The notes under the pieces were generated by a model that saw only the letters and a program-made list of their open reading frames with translations, had not been told where the DNA came from and searched no databases. Source: Pseudomonas corrugata (lineage in GTDB: Bacteria; Pseudomonadota; Gammaproteobacteria; Pseudomonadales; Pseudomonadaceae). Taken from it: 64,000 bases of DNA. The translations under genes and the position numbers were made by a program. The stretch lies in contig NZ_LHVK01000014.1 of assembly GCF_001269905.1 (NCBI RefSeq), positions 394,297 to 458,296 on the forward strand. Reading direction: 5' to 3'. Each line of letters starts with the position of its first letter. Position 1 is the first letter of the stretch. Of this stretch, positions 42,087 through 51,800 are shown in pieces.

Positions 42087-43442
42087 TCAACCCACCCAGC
42101 CGACTGCCGTCTTGGGAATGACATCGGACTCATCGAGCTTGGATGCAAACATGCTCACCGCTTCGAGTGCGTCCGTGGTGCCGGCCCTGATCTGCACGAT
42201 GACCGATCCGGCCTGGTCCGCCAGTGTCACCCCGCGCAACGCGCCCTCATGGGTCACGCTCATGCTGGCGACCGCTTCGCGGGTTTCGGACAGGATCATG
42301 TTGATCATTTCCGCGATCTCCGACGTCGAGCGACTGGTGCGCCCGGCCAGTTGCCTGACTTCGTCGGCCACCACCGCGAACCCCCGTCCCTGATCACCGG
42401 CGCGCGCCGCCTCGATGGCGGCGTTCAGGGCCAGCAGGTTGGTCTGCTCGGCAATGCCGCGAATGGTATTGACGATTGCCGTGATCTCTTCCGAACGAGC
42501 CCCCAGTTGCCCGACCAGGCGCGCGGAGGCACCGATGTTGTCAGCGATCTCGCGCATTTCCTTGGCCGTCTGATGGATCACCTGGGCGCCCTGCTCGGCG
42601 ACCCTCTCGGTCTCGGCGGAGATGTGGTAGGCGCGGGAAGCGCCCCGTGAATCTTCCTCGAACTTCTCCACCCGTTCGGTGATGTCGGTGGCGAACTTGA
42701 CGATCTTGCTCAACTTGCCTTCAGCGTCGTAGACCGGGTTGTAGCTCGCCTCCAGCCAGACCACCTTGCCGTGCTTGCCGATACGCTTGAACTGGCCGCT
42801 GAAAAACTCACCGGCATTGAGACGGCGCCAGAAATCGCTGTACTCGGAACGGCTGACCAGTTCCGGTTCACAAAACATCCGGTGGTGCTTGCCCTTGAGT
42901 TCGGCCAGCGAGTAATTCATGACCTGGAGGAAGTTATCGTTTGCCGTCAGGATGTTGCCACCCAGGTCGAACTCGATCACCGCCATGGCCCGGTCAAGTG
43001 CCGCCAGCCTGCCGCGGGTTTCGGCCTCGCTCGCGACTTTGGCAGTCACGTCCAGCGCGTACTTGACCACCTTCGCTACGCGGCCATTTTCATCCAGCAC
43101 AGGGTTATAACTGGCTTCCAGCCAGATGTGCTGGCCTTGTCCGCTGACACGTTGAAAGGTGCCGGAAACGAATTGACCGGCACGCAGCTGGTTCCAGAAT
43201 TCGCGGTACTCGGCGCTGCCCGCCAGCGCGGGGGTACAGAAATCACGATGGGACAGACCGGCCAACTGGTCTGCACGGTAGCCCATCGTCTTGAGAAAAT
43301 TTTCATTGGCCCGAAGCACCTTGCCATCGGGACTGAACTCGACAACGGCCATCGACCGTTCCAAGGCACCGACCAATCCCTTGTATGTTGCCAACTCGGC
43401 TGTCCTGGCCATCAGTTCATTTTTTAGCGTTGTATTAAACAT
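42087..43442 (-). CDS. Soluble chemoreceptor with two PAS domains, BdlA-like
   Basis: A 451-residue protein without membrane segments. Two PAS domains (about 25-130 and 147-250) carry near-identical motifs ('VVEFSPDGKVLRANENFLKT' and 'VIEFDLGGNILTANDNFLQV', each with an HRDFC or HRMFC motif). A chemoreceptor signalling domain covers 260-430 ('GIAEQTNLLALNAAIEAARA', then GRGFAVVADEVRQLAGRTS). This is the layout of Pseudomonas aeruginosa BdlA (about 417 residues), a biofilm-dispersion sensor. GAGGGG precedes the start. It lies next to feaB and may report energy or nutrient state, though any link with amine catabolism is unproven. Confidence 0.82.
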   Translation of the reverse strand: MFNTTLKNELMARTAELATYKGLVGALERSMAVVEFSPDGKVLRANENFLKTMGYRADQLAGLSHRDFCTPALAGSAEYREFWNQLRAGQFVSGTFQRVSGQGQHIWLEASYNPVLDENGRVAKVVKYALDVTAKVASEAETRGRLAALDRAMAVIEFDLGGNILTANDNFLQVMNYSLAELKGKHHRMFCEPELVSRSEYSDFWRRLNAGEFFSGQFKRIGKHGKVVWLEASYNPVYDAEGKLSKIVKFATDITERVEKFEEDSRGASRAYHISAETERVAEQGAQVIHQTAKEMREIADNIGASARLVGQLGARSEEITAIVNTIRGIAEQTNLLALNAAIEAARAGDQGRGFAVVADEVRQLAGRTSRSTSEIAEMINMILSETREAVASMSVTHEGALRGVTLADQAGSVIVQIRAGTTDALEAVSMFASKLDESDVIPKTAVGWVG

Positions 43443-43581
43443 GACGTACCCCTCGACGAAACTACAAATCTGTCGGACCTCGTAGGGCTATCGACTCAGA
43501 AATCGGGGGCTTGATACCGCGTAACAAAATTATGTCTTGACGTCAATAAAGAATCGCAAGGACCCTAACGATCCAGTCCAG

Positions 43582-43950
43582 TCAGCGGCTCGAGCACTGT
43601 TCCATTATTGCGCTGGCCTCGCAGGTAAAGCGGTAGCTTTTATCAGGCTGATAAAGGATGAGACCCTCGTCACACAGCCGCCTGAGTACTTCACGGACAC
43701 TGATGAGCGACAACTCGGCAGCAAACAGCCCCAGGTAGTGGTGCACTCCGCGTACGTTGATGGAACGCCCATCCCTGGCGGCAACGAGCAAGGCATCGAT
43801 GACCTTGAGGCGGATCAGGCTGGTGCGCAGTCCGTAATGTCGCAGCAACTCACGGATGCTGTGGCGGTCGTCTTCGGGGGGTTGTCGAGTGGCCGCTGTC
43901 TCGCCTTGTATATGTGTAGCGGGAGACGCGGATACGGAATGTCTGTACAT
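43582..43950 (-). CDS. Fur-like winged-helix protein without the metal/dimer domain
   Basis: A 122-residue protein. The start at 43950 (MYRHSVSASP) is set by AAAAGGA upstream. Residues 35-115 match the Fur DNA-binding domain ('LLRHYGLRTSLIRLKVIDAL', then 'LSLISVREVLRRLCDEGLI' as recognition region), compared with Fur 'LRKAGLKVTLPRVKILQML' and 'GLATVYRVLTQFEAAGLV'. The C-terminal dimerisation domain with its His/Cys metal sites is absent. It is last in the minus-strand run TonB receptor, Dab aminotransferase, Fur-like, so it belongs to the siderophore locus and probably regulates it. Whether it senses iron is unknown. Confidence 0.75.
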   Translation of the reverse strand: MYRHSVSASPATHIQGETAATRQPPEDDRHSIRELLRHYGLRTSLIRLKVIDALLVAARDGRSINVRGVHHYLGLFAAELSLISVREVLRRLCDEGLILYQPDKSYRFTCEASAIMEQCSSR

Positions 43951-44012
43951 GCGAATAGTCCTTTTCAAAATGTACGGGTATCAAAAGTCTGGTGACCTCT
44001 CCCCAACCAACA

Positions 44013-44037
44013 GGCTTGCCGTCCCTGTCGGCAAGCC
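44013..44037 (-). terminator. Hairpin between the Dab aminotransferase and Fur-like genes
   Basis: GGCTTGCCG-TCCCTGT-CGGCAAGCC forms a perfect 9-bp stem, 14 bases past the aminotransferase stop. On the minus strand it is followed by TGTTGGTTGG, so it may be a partial terminator that lowers expression of the Fur-like gene. Confidence 0.5.
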
Positions 44038-44050
44038 CCTTGGGAGTCCT

Positions 44051-45472
44051 TTAGCGAACGGGACGCTCGTTGATCGTGCTGGCCGCTTGGAACAGGATTT
44101 GCGCGACGAAATCGATTTCCTGGTCGGTGATGATCAGCGGTGGCAAGAAGCGCACCGTCGCGCCATGGCGCCCGCCCAGTTCGACGATCAAGCCATGCTT
44201 CAGGCAGGCCTGCTGGAAAGCCTTGGCCCGGGTGGTATCCGTCGGTGCATGGCCCTGCACGTCGGGGGTGCCCTGTGGGTCAACGATTTCCATGCCCAAC
44301 ATCAGCCCGCGCCCGCGCACGTCGCCAATCCAGGCGAACTCGCTTTGCAGCGCCTGTAGCTGTTTGCGCAGGTGAGCGCCCACGGTTTCGGCATGCTTGA
44401 CCAGGCCTTCATCGCGAATGAAGCGCAAGGTCGCGGTGCCGGCCGCCATGGCCAGTTGATTGCCGCGGAACGTGCCGGCGTGGGCGCCCGGTTGCCAGGT
44501 GTCCAGCGAATCGTTGTAGACCATCACCGCCAGCGGCAGGCCACCGCCGATGGCCTTGGACAAGGTGATGACATCCGGGGTGATGCCCGACTGCTCGAAG
44601 CCGAACATCCGACCACTGCGAGCGATGCCGCACTGGATCTCGTCGACGATCAGCGGGATGCCATGGGCCTGGGTCAGGCGGCGCAGTTCCTGGAGCCAGC
44701 GGTCCGGCGCGGCAATCACCCCGCCCTCGCCCTGGATCGGCTCCAGGATCATGGCCGCCGGGGCAGTCACGCCGCTTTCCGGGTCATTGAGCAGGTGCTC
44801 CAGATAACGCACGTTCAAGGTCACGCCCTGCTCCCCGGCCACGCCGAACGGACAACGGAAATCGTGCGGATACGGCAAGCGCTGCACTCCCGGCGTCAGT
44901 GCGCCGAGGGCATTTTTCGGCGACAGGTTGCCGCTGATCGCCAGCGTGCCCAGGGTCATGCCGTGATAAGCACCTTCGAAGGCCAGCACCGAGTGGCGGC
45001 CGGTGGCGGTGCGGGTGAGCTTGAGCGCGGCTTCGACCGCATCGGCTCCGCTTGGGCCGCAGAACTGGATGCGGGCATTGCGCGCGAACTCGCTGGGCAG
45101 GCACGCGAAAATTTCCTGGACGAAGGCGTCCTTGACCGGGGTCATGAGGTCGAGGGTGTGCATGGGTACGCCAGCCGCCATGACCTGGGTGATGGCTTCG
45201 ATGATCACCGGGTGGTTATGACCCAGGGCCAGGGTGCCGGCGCCCGCCAGGCAATCGACGAAGACTTGCCCCCGGCTGTCCTGCACGTAAATGCCATGGG
45301 CCCGCTCGAGCACCAGGGGAATGCGCCTTGGATAGCTGCGGGCATTGGATTCCTGCTGTTGCTGGCGCTCCAGCAGCGGCGTTGGGTCCAGGCAGTAAGG
45401 GTTCGACAGACCGGTGTGCAACAGGCGTAGCTGTGGCGCGCCACCTGTCGTGGCATTTGAAAAAGCGTTCAT
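44051..45472 (-). CDS. dat: L-2,4-diaminobutyrate aminotransferase
   Basis: A 473-residue class III PLP aminotransferase. The start at 45472 (MNAFSNATTGG) is set by GGAGGAA directly upstream. Motifs: 'GPSGADAVEAALKLTRTATG' near 145, 'EPIQGEGGVIAAPDRWLQEL' near 240, the metal-independent Asp in LIVDEIQCGIARSG near 270 and the PLP Lys in 'VITLSKAIGGGLPLAVMVYN' near 300. It matches diaminobutyrate-2-oxoglutarate transaminase (PvdH/Dat type), which makes L-2,4-diaminobutyrate from aspartate semialdehyde. The first A domain of the large NRPS reads as a Dab code, so this gene supplies that monomer. It follows the TonB receptor by 107 bases. Confidence 0.88.
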   Translation of the reverse strand: MNAFSNATTGGAPQLRLLHTGLSNPYCLDPTPLLERQQQQESNARSYPRRIPLVLERAHGIYVQDSRGQVFVDCLAGAGTLALGHNHPVIIEAITQVMAAGVPMHTLDLMTPVKDAFVQEIFACLPSEFARNARIQFCGPSGADAVEAALKLTRTATGRHSVLAFEGAYHGMTLGTLAISGNLSPKNALGALTPGVQRLPYPHDFRCPFGVAGEQGVTLNVRYLEHLLNDPESGVTAPAAMILEPIQGEGGVIAAPDRWLQELRRLTQAHGIPLIVDEIQCGIARSGRMFGFEQSGITPDVITLSKAIGGGLPLAVMVYNDSLDTWQPGAHAGTFRGNQLAMAAGTATLRFIRDEGLVKHAETVGAHLRKQLQALQSEFAWIGDVRGRGLMLGMEIVDPQGTPDVQGHAPTDTTRAKAFQQACLKHGLIVELGGRHGATVRFLPPLIITDQEIDFVAQILFQAASTINERPVR

Positions 45473-45544
45473 GATTTCCTCCATGGAGGCTGGGTTTGGA
45501 AGGGAACAACAGCCTGAAAACAAACATCCGTGACACGGCAAACC

Positions 45545-45573
45545 GGGCGCGGAAAGATTGCCTTCCCGCGCCC
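45545..45573 (-). terminator. Hairpin between the TonB receptor and Dab aminotransferase genes
   Basis: GGGCGCGG and CCGCGCCC form an 8-bp GC stem with a 13-base loop, 6 bases past the receptor stop. There is no T-run, so it more likely protects the upstream message than ends it. Confidence 0.4.
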
Positions 45574-45579
45574 CTGGGC

Positions 45580-47652
45580 TTACATGTCGTAGCGCAGGAT
45601 CATGCCCAACGTGCGTGGTGCGCCGACGTCGATAATGTCGTCGCTGCGGTTGTTGGTGACATATTCCTTGTCGAACGCGTTCTTGACGTAGGCGGACACG
45701 GCGACGTTCTTGGTGAGCTTGTACTCGGTGTTGAAGTTGACCAATACGTAGTTGTCGCTCCGACGTTCACCGGTGACCTTGCCGTTGGAATCGAATTCGT
45801 ATTCCGAAGGCGCAGTGCTTTGATAGGTCACGTCCGTGCCGAACATCAGGCGGTCGTCATAGTGATAGATAGCGCCCACCGACATCTTGTACTTGGGCGA
45901 TGAAAGGAACGATTCGCCGCTCATGTCCTGGCCGGAGCCGGTGACAAAGTCCTTGTACTTGCCATCGGTCACAGCGCCACCCGCTGTCAGCGTCAATTGT
46001 TCATTGACATCTTTTTCGACAAAGACCTCCAGGCCCTTGATGTCGCTGCGACCGGCGTTGAAGACATCGATGACGGTGCTTCCGCTCTGCCGCACACTGA
46101 CTTGCTGGTCTTTCCAGTCGGTGTAGTAGAGGTTGGCGCGAGCGCGCAAAGTTTTTTCGAAGAACGAACCACGATAGGACAACTCGTAGTTGGTGGTGTA
46201 TTCCGGATCGTAGGCCTGGTGTCCGCTACCGGAGCGCAGGTTGACGCCACCACCGCGATAGCCCTTTTGCACCATGAAACCGAGGTACTGATCCGTTGCC
46301 AGTTCGTAGTCGATACCGAGCTTCGGCAGCACGGCGTCGAACGATTTCTTGACGGTCGCCGGAGCGAAGGAACCATCCTGGTCGATATCGGTGTCGTTTG
46401 TTTCGTGGTCGTAACGCAGACCGGTGATCAATGTCCAGCGTGGCGCGAATGTCCAGTTGACTTCACCGAACACCGCCTTGTTATCAATCTTGGTATCACC
46501 CTTGACGGTGCGAACCAGGACATTATCGAACAACAAGCGATCATGGAATTTGTTGGTGTTGTGGCCGTAGTAGGCACCGACGAAGCTCTTCACCGTGTCC
46601 GAGTCGTAGTTCAGGCGCAACTCCTGACTGAACAGATTGCCGTCTTGCTTACGCAGGACGACCTCGTTGTCCACGGCAGTCTGGTCAAAGTCCAGACGAT
46701 TGCTGTAGTCCGAGCTGGTATTGGCGGTCATGCTGGTCAGCGACCAGGCATCGTTCAGGCGGTGATCCACCTTAGCGCTGAGGGTGTCCTGTTTGAGGTT
46801 GTCGAAGGCCTCGGTATTGGACGAGATGTCGTAATAGCTGGGCTTGCCATCGGCGCCTCGCATCGTCGAGCGGTCACCCTGGCGGTGTTCGCTATGAACG
46901 TAGGTCAACAGAACGTCAGTGTCGTCATTGGGCAGGATCAGCAATTTGCCGCGGGTGTTGCTGGTGCGATGCGGATTGGCGTCCTTATCGAGCGCGGTGT
47001 TGCGGATGTAGCCGTCACCGTCGGTATAGTCCACGGCAATCCGGCCGGCGATCTTCTCATCGACGATGGCGCCACCACCGGCGACGGCCGCCCCATGCTC
47101 ACCATAGTTCCCCATACTGGTCTGTGCCGAGAAGCTGGGCTGGAACGTCGGTTTCTTGGTCTCGATCACCACTGCACCGGCCAGGGAGTTACGGCCCTGG
47201 GTAGTGGATTGCGGGCCGAGGAAGACTTCGACCTGCTCGGCGTCCCAGAGCGGAACCGGACTCAAGGTCAACGCACGGTTCGGCTGCACGGCACCGTCGA
47301 CATACACAGAGACCGCACCGTTGAGGGCTGCCGGCCCCTGGTCATCGAAACCGGACACCGGCACGCCACGAATCCCCCAGGTTTCATTATCGGCCTGGCC
47401 ATAGACACCTGGTGTACGAGCGAACAGATCCACCAGATTCTTGTCATTATGCTCGCGCAGCTTCTCTTCAGTAACGACCACCACACTGGACTGGGTCTGC
47501 TCCAGCGTACGGTTGATTTTCTCACCCGTCACAGTGATCGGAGCGATCTCCACGGCAGTGGATTCTTCCGCTGCCCATGCACAGTTGCCGAGGCCGATTG
47601 CCGACCCCACAGCCAACGCAATTGTATTCTTTTTGAAATTCAAGCCCCGCAC
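45580..47652 (-). CDS. TonB-dependent siderophore receptor
   Basis: A 690-residue outer-membrane receptor. It appears to start with GTG at 47652 (a TTG at 47643 is possible), giving a signal peptide ending WAAEE. The plug domain follows ('ITVTGEKINRTLEQTQSSV' with TonB-box-like residues, 'NLVDLFARTPGVYGQADN', 'GPQSTTQGRNSLAGAVVIET'), then a 22-stranded barrel ending in 'TLGMILRYDM'. It should take up the ferric lipopeptide made by the NRPS genes that diverge from it. The intergenic region has a candidate Fur box. No N-terminal signalling extension is present, so it is not a transducer with an ECF sigma factor. Confidence 0.88.
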   Translation of the reverse strand: MRGLNFKKNTIALAVGSAIGLGNCAWAAEESTAVEIAPITVTGEKINRTLEQTQSSVVVVTEEKLREHNDKNLVDLFARTPGVYGQADNETWGIRGVPVSGFDDQGPAALNGAVSVYVDGAVQPNRALTLSPVPLWDAEQVEVFLGPQSTTQGRNSLAGAVVIETKKPTFQPSFSAQTSMGNYGEHGAAVAGGGAIVDEKIAGRIAVDYTDGDGYIRNTALDKDANPHRTSNTRGKLLILPNDDTDVLLTYVHSEHRQGDRSTMRGADGKPSYYDISSNTEAFDNLKQDTLSAKVDHRLNDAWSLTSMTANTSSDYSNRLDFDQTAVDNEVVLRKQDGNLFSQELRLNYDSDTVKSFVGAYYGHNTNKFHDRLLFDNVLVRTVKGDTKIDNKAVFGEVNWTFAPRWTLITGLRYDHETNDTDIDQDGSFAPATVKKSFDAVLPKLGIDYELATDQYLGFMVQKGYRGGGVNLRSGSGHQAYDPEYTTNYELSYRGSFFEKTLRARANLYYTDWKDQQVSVRQSGSTVIDVFNAGRSDIKGLEVFVEKDVNEQLTLTAGGAVTDGKYKDFVTGSGQDMSGESFLSSPKYKMSVGAIYHYDDRLMFGTDVTYQSTAPSEYEFDSNGKVTGERRSDNYVLVNFNTEYKLTKNVAVSAYVKNAFDKEYVTNNRSDDIIDVGAPRTLGMILRYDM

Positions 47653-47745
47653 CCCTGCGACAGATATTTTGGTTTTTTTGAGCTGGCCGAACGCTGTTTG
47701 GCGCCAGCGGACCGGAGTCTAATCCAAAAAAAAAATTAAATAAAT

Positions 47746-47764
47746 AGTATTGATAATCTCTCTC
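47746..47764 (-). promoter_or_regulatory. Candidate Fur box in the divergent siderophore promoter
   Basis: On the minus strand GAGAGAGATTATCAATACT matches the 19-base Fur consensus GATAATGATAATCATTATC at 12 positions, about 94 bases before the TonB receptor start and 126 before the hydroxylase gene. It lies in the AT-rich 237-bp region between the divergent arms and could repress both under iron sufficiency. Confidence 0.5.
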
Positions 47765-47889
47765 ATTTGTACCTAGTATGTCGTCTTGTATTAGATCCAA
47801 AACACTACAGACGAGTCCTACAGATACGCCTGGTGCGCCATCTCCAGGCCTTGTAACGGGTCGAAAAAGATAGAAGAGGATGTGCAAGG

Positions 47890-48867
47890 ATGACCTCAAT
47901 CGAACACCTGGACAGGCGTTCCGAGCCTTTTTCAATGACTTCCACGGACGGCGGTGAGCACTCATTGCCCGTGTTGGTGCAGGCGGCGCCTGGGCAGTCG
48001 ATTCACGATCTGGACGCATCGCTGCGCGACAGTCTTCCCCACCTGCTCAGCACCGTGGGCGGGGTCTTGTTTCGCGGTTTCAACGTAGCGACCCCTATCG
48101 ATTTCAAGCGCTTCGCCGCCAGCTTCGGCGCTCCGCTGGCCAGCTATGAATTCGGCTCCACGCCACGCAGCAAAGTCTTCGCCGGGGTGTACAGCTCCAC
48201 GGAATACCCGGCCCATCAGTTCATTCCCCTGCATAACGAGCAGGCCTATACCCGGCCCTGGCCTTCGCGCATCTGGTTCCACTGCATCAAGGCCAGTGAA
48301 TCCGGCGGCGAGACGCCGATTGCCGACAGTCGCCTGATCTACCAGCGCATGCCCACCGAGATCCGCGAGCTGTTCGCCAGCCGCGAGCTGCTTTACGTGC
48401 GCAACTACAGCGGCGCCCTGGACCTGCCCTGGCAGAAAGTCTTCAACACCGAGGATCGGGCCCAGGTCGAACGCTACTGCCAGGACAACGACATCGAGTG
48501 GGAATGGAAAGCCGACGGCGACCTGTGCACCCGTCAACGTTGCGCGGCGGTGCAGCAGCATCCCGAGACTGGCGAGTGGGTCTGGTTCAACCAGGCCCAT
48601 CTGTTCCATGTGTCGGCCATCGAACCGAACGTACGCGCCAGCCTCCTGGCCGCCGTGGGTGAAGAGAACCTGCCGCGCCATGTGTATTTCGGCGACGGCT
48701 CGGCCATCCCCGACGAGATGCTCGACCGCGTGCGCGAAGTCTACCGCCAGACCGCCGTCAGCTTCCCCTGGCAGCCCGGCGACGTGCTGATGCTCGACAA
48801 CCGACTGGTCGCACACGGTCGCAATCCTTACACCGGTGACCGCAAGGTCATCGTGGCCATGGCGTGA
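47890..48867 (+). CDS. TauD/SyrP-like Fe(II)/2-oxoglutarate amino-acyl beta-hydroxylase (first)
   Basis: A 325-residue TauD/TfdA-family dioxygenase. The Fe ligands are visible as His and Glu in PLHNEQAY near residue 116 and a distal His in LVAHGRNPY near 308; Arg in TGDRKVIV near 317 should bind 2-oxoglutarate. 'ASESGGETPIADSRLIYQRM' and 'VWFNQAHLFHVSAIEPNVRA' match SyrP, the aspartyl beta-hydroxylase of syringomycin synthesis. Such enzymes act on aminoacyl groups held on carrier proteins. It is first in the plus-strand biosynthetic operon and is followed by the FAAL gene after 8 bases (or a 4-base GTGA overlap). Its substrate is probably Asp or His. Confidence 0.82.
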   Translation: MTSIEHLDRRSEPFSMTSTDGGEHSLPVLVQAAPGQSIHDLDASLRDSLPHLLSTVGGVLFRGFNVATPIDFKRFAASFGAPLASYEFGSTPRSKVFAGVYSSTEYPAHQFIPLHNEQAYTRPWPSRIWFHCIKASESGGETPIADSRLIYQRMPTEIRELFASRELLYVRNYSGALDLPWQKVFNTEDRAQVERYCQDNDIEWEWKADGDLCTRQRCAAVQQHPETGEWVWFNQAHLFHVSAIEPNVRASLLAAVGEENLPRHVYFGDGSAIPDEMLDRVREVYRQTAVSFPWQPGDVLMLDNRLVAHGRNPYTGDRKVIVAMA

Positions 48868-48875
48868 ATTGCAAA

Positions 48876-51800
48876 ATGTCTTCATTCAAACAATGGATCG
48901 AAGTGCTGGAAACCAATGCCCGGCGCTTTCCGGAACGTGCCGCCCTGCACTTTTTGCCGGACGGTGTCACGATCGGCGAAACCCTGACCTTCGCCCAGTT
49001 GCACGAGCAGTCCCGGTCCCTGGCGGCCGCATTGCAATCGCGCTATGCGCCGGGTGATCGCGTGTTGCTGATGCTGCCCAGCAGCCTCGACTACGCCCGT
49101 GCTTTCTGCGCCTGCCTGTATGCCGGCATGATCGCCGTGCCATTGTTTCCGCCGCCGTCGCGCAAACCGCGGCACCTCGAACGCGTGCGCAATGTGGTGG
49201 TGGACGCCGAGCCGGCACTGATTCTCGCTCCGGCGGATCATTGCGAAGGTTTGCTGGAGCTGGTGGAGGGCCGTGTCGACGTGCTCACCGTCCAGCACCT
49301 GGGCACGCCACCGGCCAGTCAATGGCAGCGCCCGACCATCGACGGCTCGACCGTGGCCTTCCTGCAATACACCTCCGGCTCCACCGGTTCGCCCAAAGGC
49401 GTCGAGGTGCGTCAGCGCAACCTGATCGCCAACGTCGAGCTGATGCGCCAGGCCTATGGTTTCGATGAGCACGGCGCCATGGTCAACTGGCTGCCGCTGT
49501 ACCACGACATGGGCCTGATCGGTGGCCTGCTGGCGCCGATCTACAGCGGCATGCCCTGCTACCTGATGACTTCGCAAACCTTCGTCAACGCGCCGTCGAC
49601 CTGGCTGCAGGCGCTGAGCCGCTACCGTGGCACCGTCAGCTTCGCGCCAAATTTCGCCTACGCCCTGTGCAACCGGGTAGTCAGCGACAACCTGATCGCC
49701 CAGCTGGACCTGAGCGCCTGGAAACACGCCATCAACGGCGCCGAGCCGATCCACCCCGGCACCCTGGAAACCTTCGCCCAGCGCTTTGCCGCCTGTGGCC
49801 TCAACCCATTGGCAATCAGCCCCGGTTACGGCCAGGCCGAAGCGACTCTGTGTGTCAGCGCTACGCCGGAAGATGCATTGCCGGTGACGCTGCGCCTGGA
49901 CAAAGCAGTGCTGGAAACCGGTCGCGTGGCCCTGGCGGCCGCCGATGTCGCCGCCGTCGAATTCGTTGCCTGTGGCTTCCCCCAGGCTTTGCACAGCATT
50001 GCCATCGTCGACCCGCAAACCCACGAACGCTGCGCTGCCGACCGCATCGGTGAGGTGTGGCTGAAGGGGCCGAGCAACGCCGAGTCCTATTGGAAAAACC
50101 CCGAGGCCACCCGCGAAGCCTTTGAAGCGCGCATTGTCGGCTCGACCGAGCATTACCTGCGCTCCGGCGACCTGGGCTTCATGCACGAAGGCCAGGTGGT
50201 GATCTGCGGGCGACTCAAAGACTTGTTGATCCTCAACGGACGCAACCTGTACCCCCACGACATCGAATTCGCCATCACCGATGCCGAGCCGGGCATCCGC
50301 ACCGGGCGCATCGCCGCGTTCTCGGAAATGGACCCGGCCCTGGGTCGGGAGAAGCTGGTGATCGTCGCCGAGCCCCAGCGCAAGTTCGTCGACCCGGCGC
50401 GGCACCCGGCGCTGTTTGCCTCGATGCAGAACGCCGTGCGCGAAGCCGCCGACTGCGGCATCGACCAGATTGTGCTGGTGGAAGCCGGCACCATCCCGAT
50501 GACCACCAGCGGCAAGATCGCCCGCCAAGGTGCGCGCAAGCAACTGGCGGCGGGGACGCTGAGCATCATCGCCCAGAGCGGCGGGCAGCTCGCTTCCAGC
50601 GGCGAAACCCTTGGCCTCGACCCACTCAAGAATCTTGTCCAGGCTTCGGCGCAAGACGCCCAGGCCGCTTGCCGGCAGTGGCTCGAACAGACCCTGCACG
50701 GGGTGAACCCGTATCTGCTTCCAGACTTCGAACGGAGTCTGATCGGCCAAGGCCTGGACTCCATCGGCGTCGCCGATTTCGCCGCTCGCCTGCACCGGGA
50801 CCTGGGCTGGAGCCTCGACACCCAGCGCCTGTTCGGTGAGCAGACCCTGGCGCAATGGGCACAGGATCTGCTGGCATTCCTCAGAACACCATCAGCGGCG
50901 CTCACTCCGTCGGCCGAACGTACGGACGTCAGCGAAACTCGCCAGTCCTTCGCCCAACGCCGGCTGTGGTTCCTGCGCCAGATGAACCCGGACGACACCC
51001 GCCACAATCTGGTGCTGCACCTGCGCCTGCAAGGTCCATTGGACGTCGAGGGGTTGGCCGAGCGCTTGAACAGCCTCGTCAATCGCCACAGCGTGCTGCG
51101 CACGGTCTATCGCGACGGTGTCGACGGCCCGCAGCAACAGGTTCTGCCCGCCACGCCTGTGCCGTTGAACTGGCACGGACAGACCGAACAGCAAGCGCTG
51201 CACGACTGCCTGGCGAGCGAACACACCACGCCGGTGGATCTGGTCAACGGTCCCCTGCTGCGGGCGCAGTTGCTGAGTCGAGATGAGCAGCAACACGATC
51301 TACTGCTGACCGTGCACCACATCGCCTTTGACGGTCGCTCGGCGCAAGTGCTGCTGGCGGAACTGGCCGGCTCGGCAGGCGCTGAATGGCCGGTGCAGTA
51401 CCTCGATTTCGCCCAGTGGGAAGCGGCGCACTGGAGCGAACAGCGAATCGCCACCGAGCAGGACTTCTGGCGTGAGCATCTGGCCGGCCTGCCACAGACC
51501 CTCGAACTGGGCGGCAGTGGCCAGACCCCGGGCGAGCACAACCTGGACTTCAAGGTGCCCCAGGCCACCTGCGAGCCGCTTTCAACGTTGGCCCGCGAGC
51601 GCGGCATGACCTTGTTCATGTTGTTGCTGGCCAGCTATCAGCTGGTGCTCAAGCAACTGGGCGGCCAACAACGATTCCTGTTGGGAACTGACGTCAGCGG
51701 CCGTCCACTGGCGGAACACAATGATGTCATCGGTTTCTTCGTCAACCAGCTGACGCTGCGCTGCAACCTGCAGGGTGAATCGACCCTGGCCGGTTTCCTG

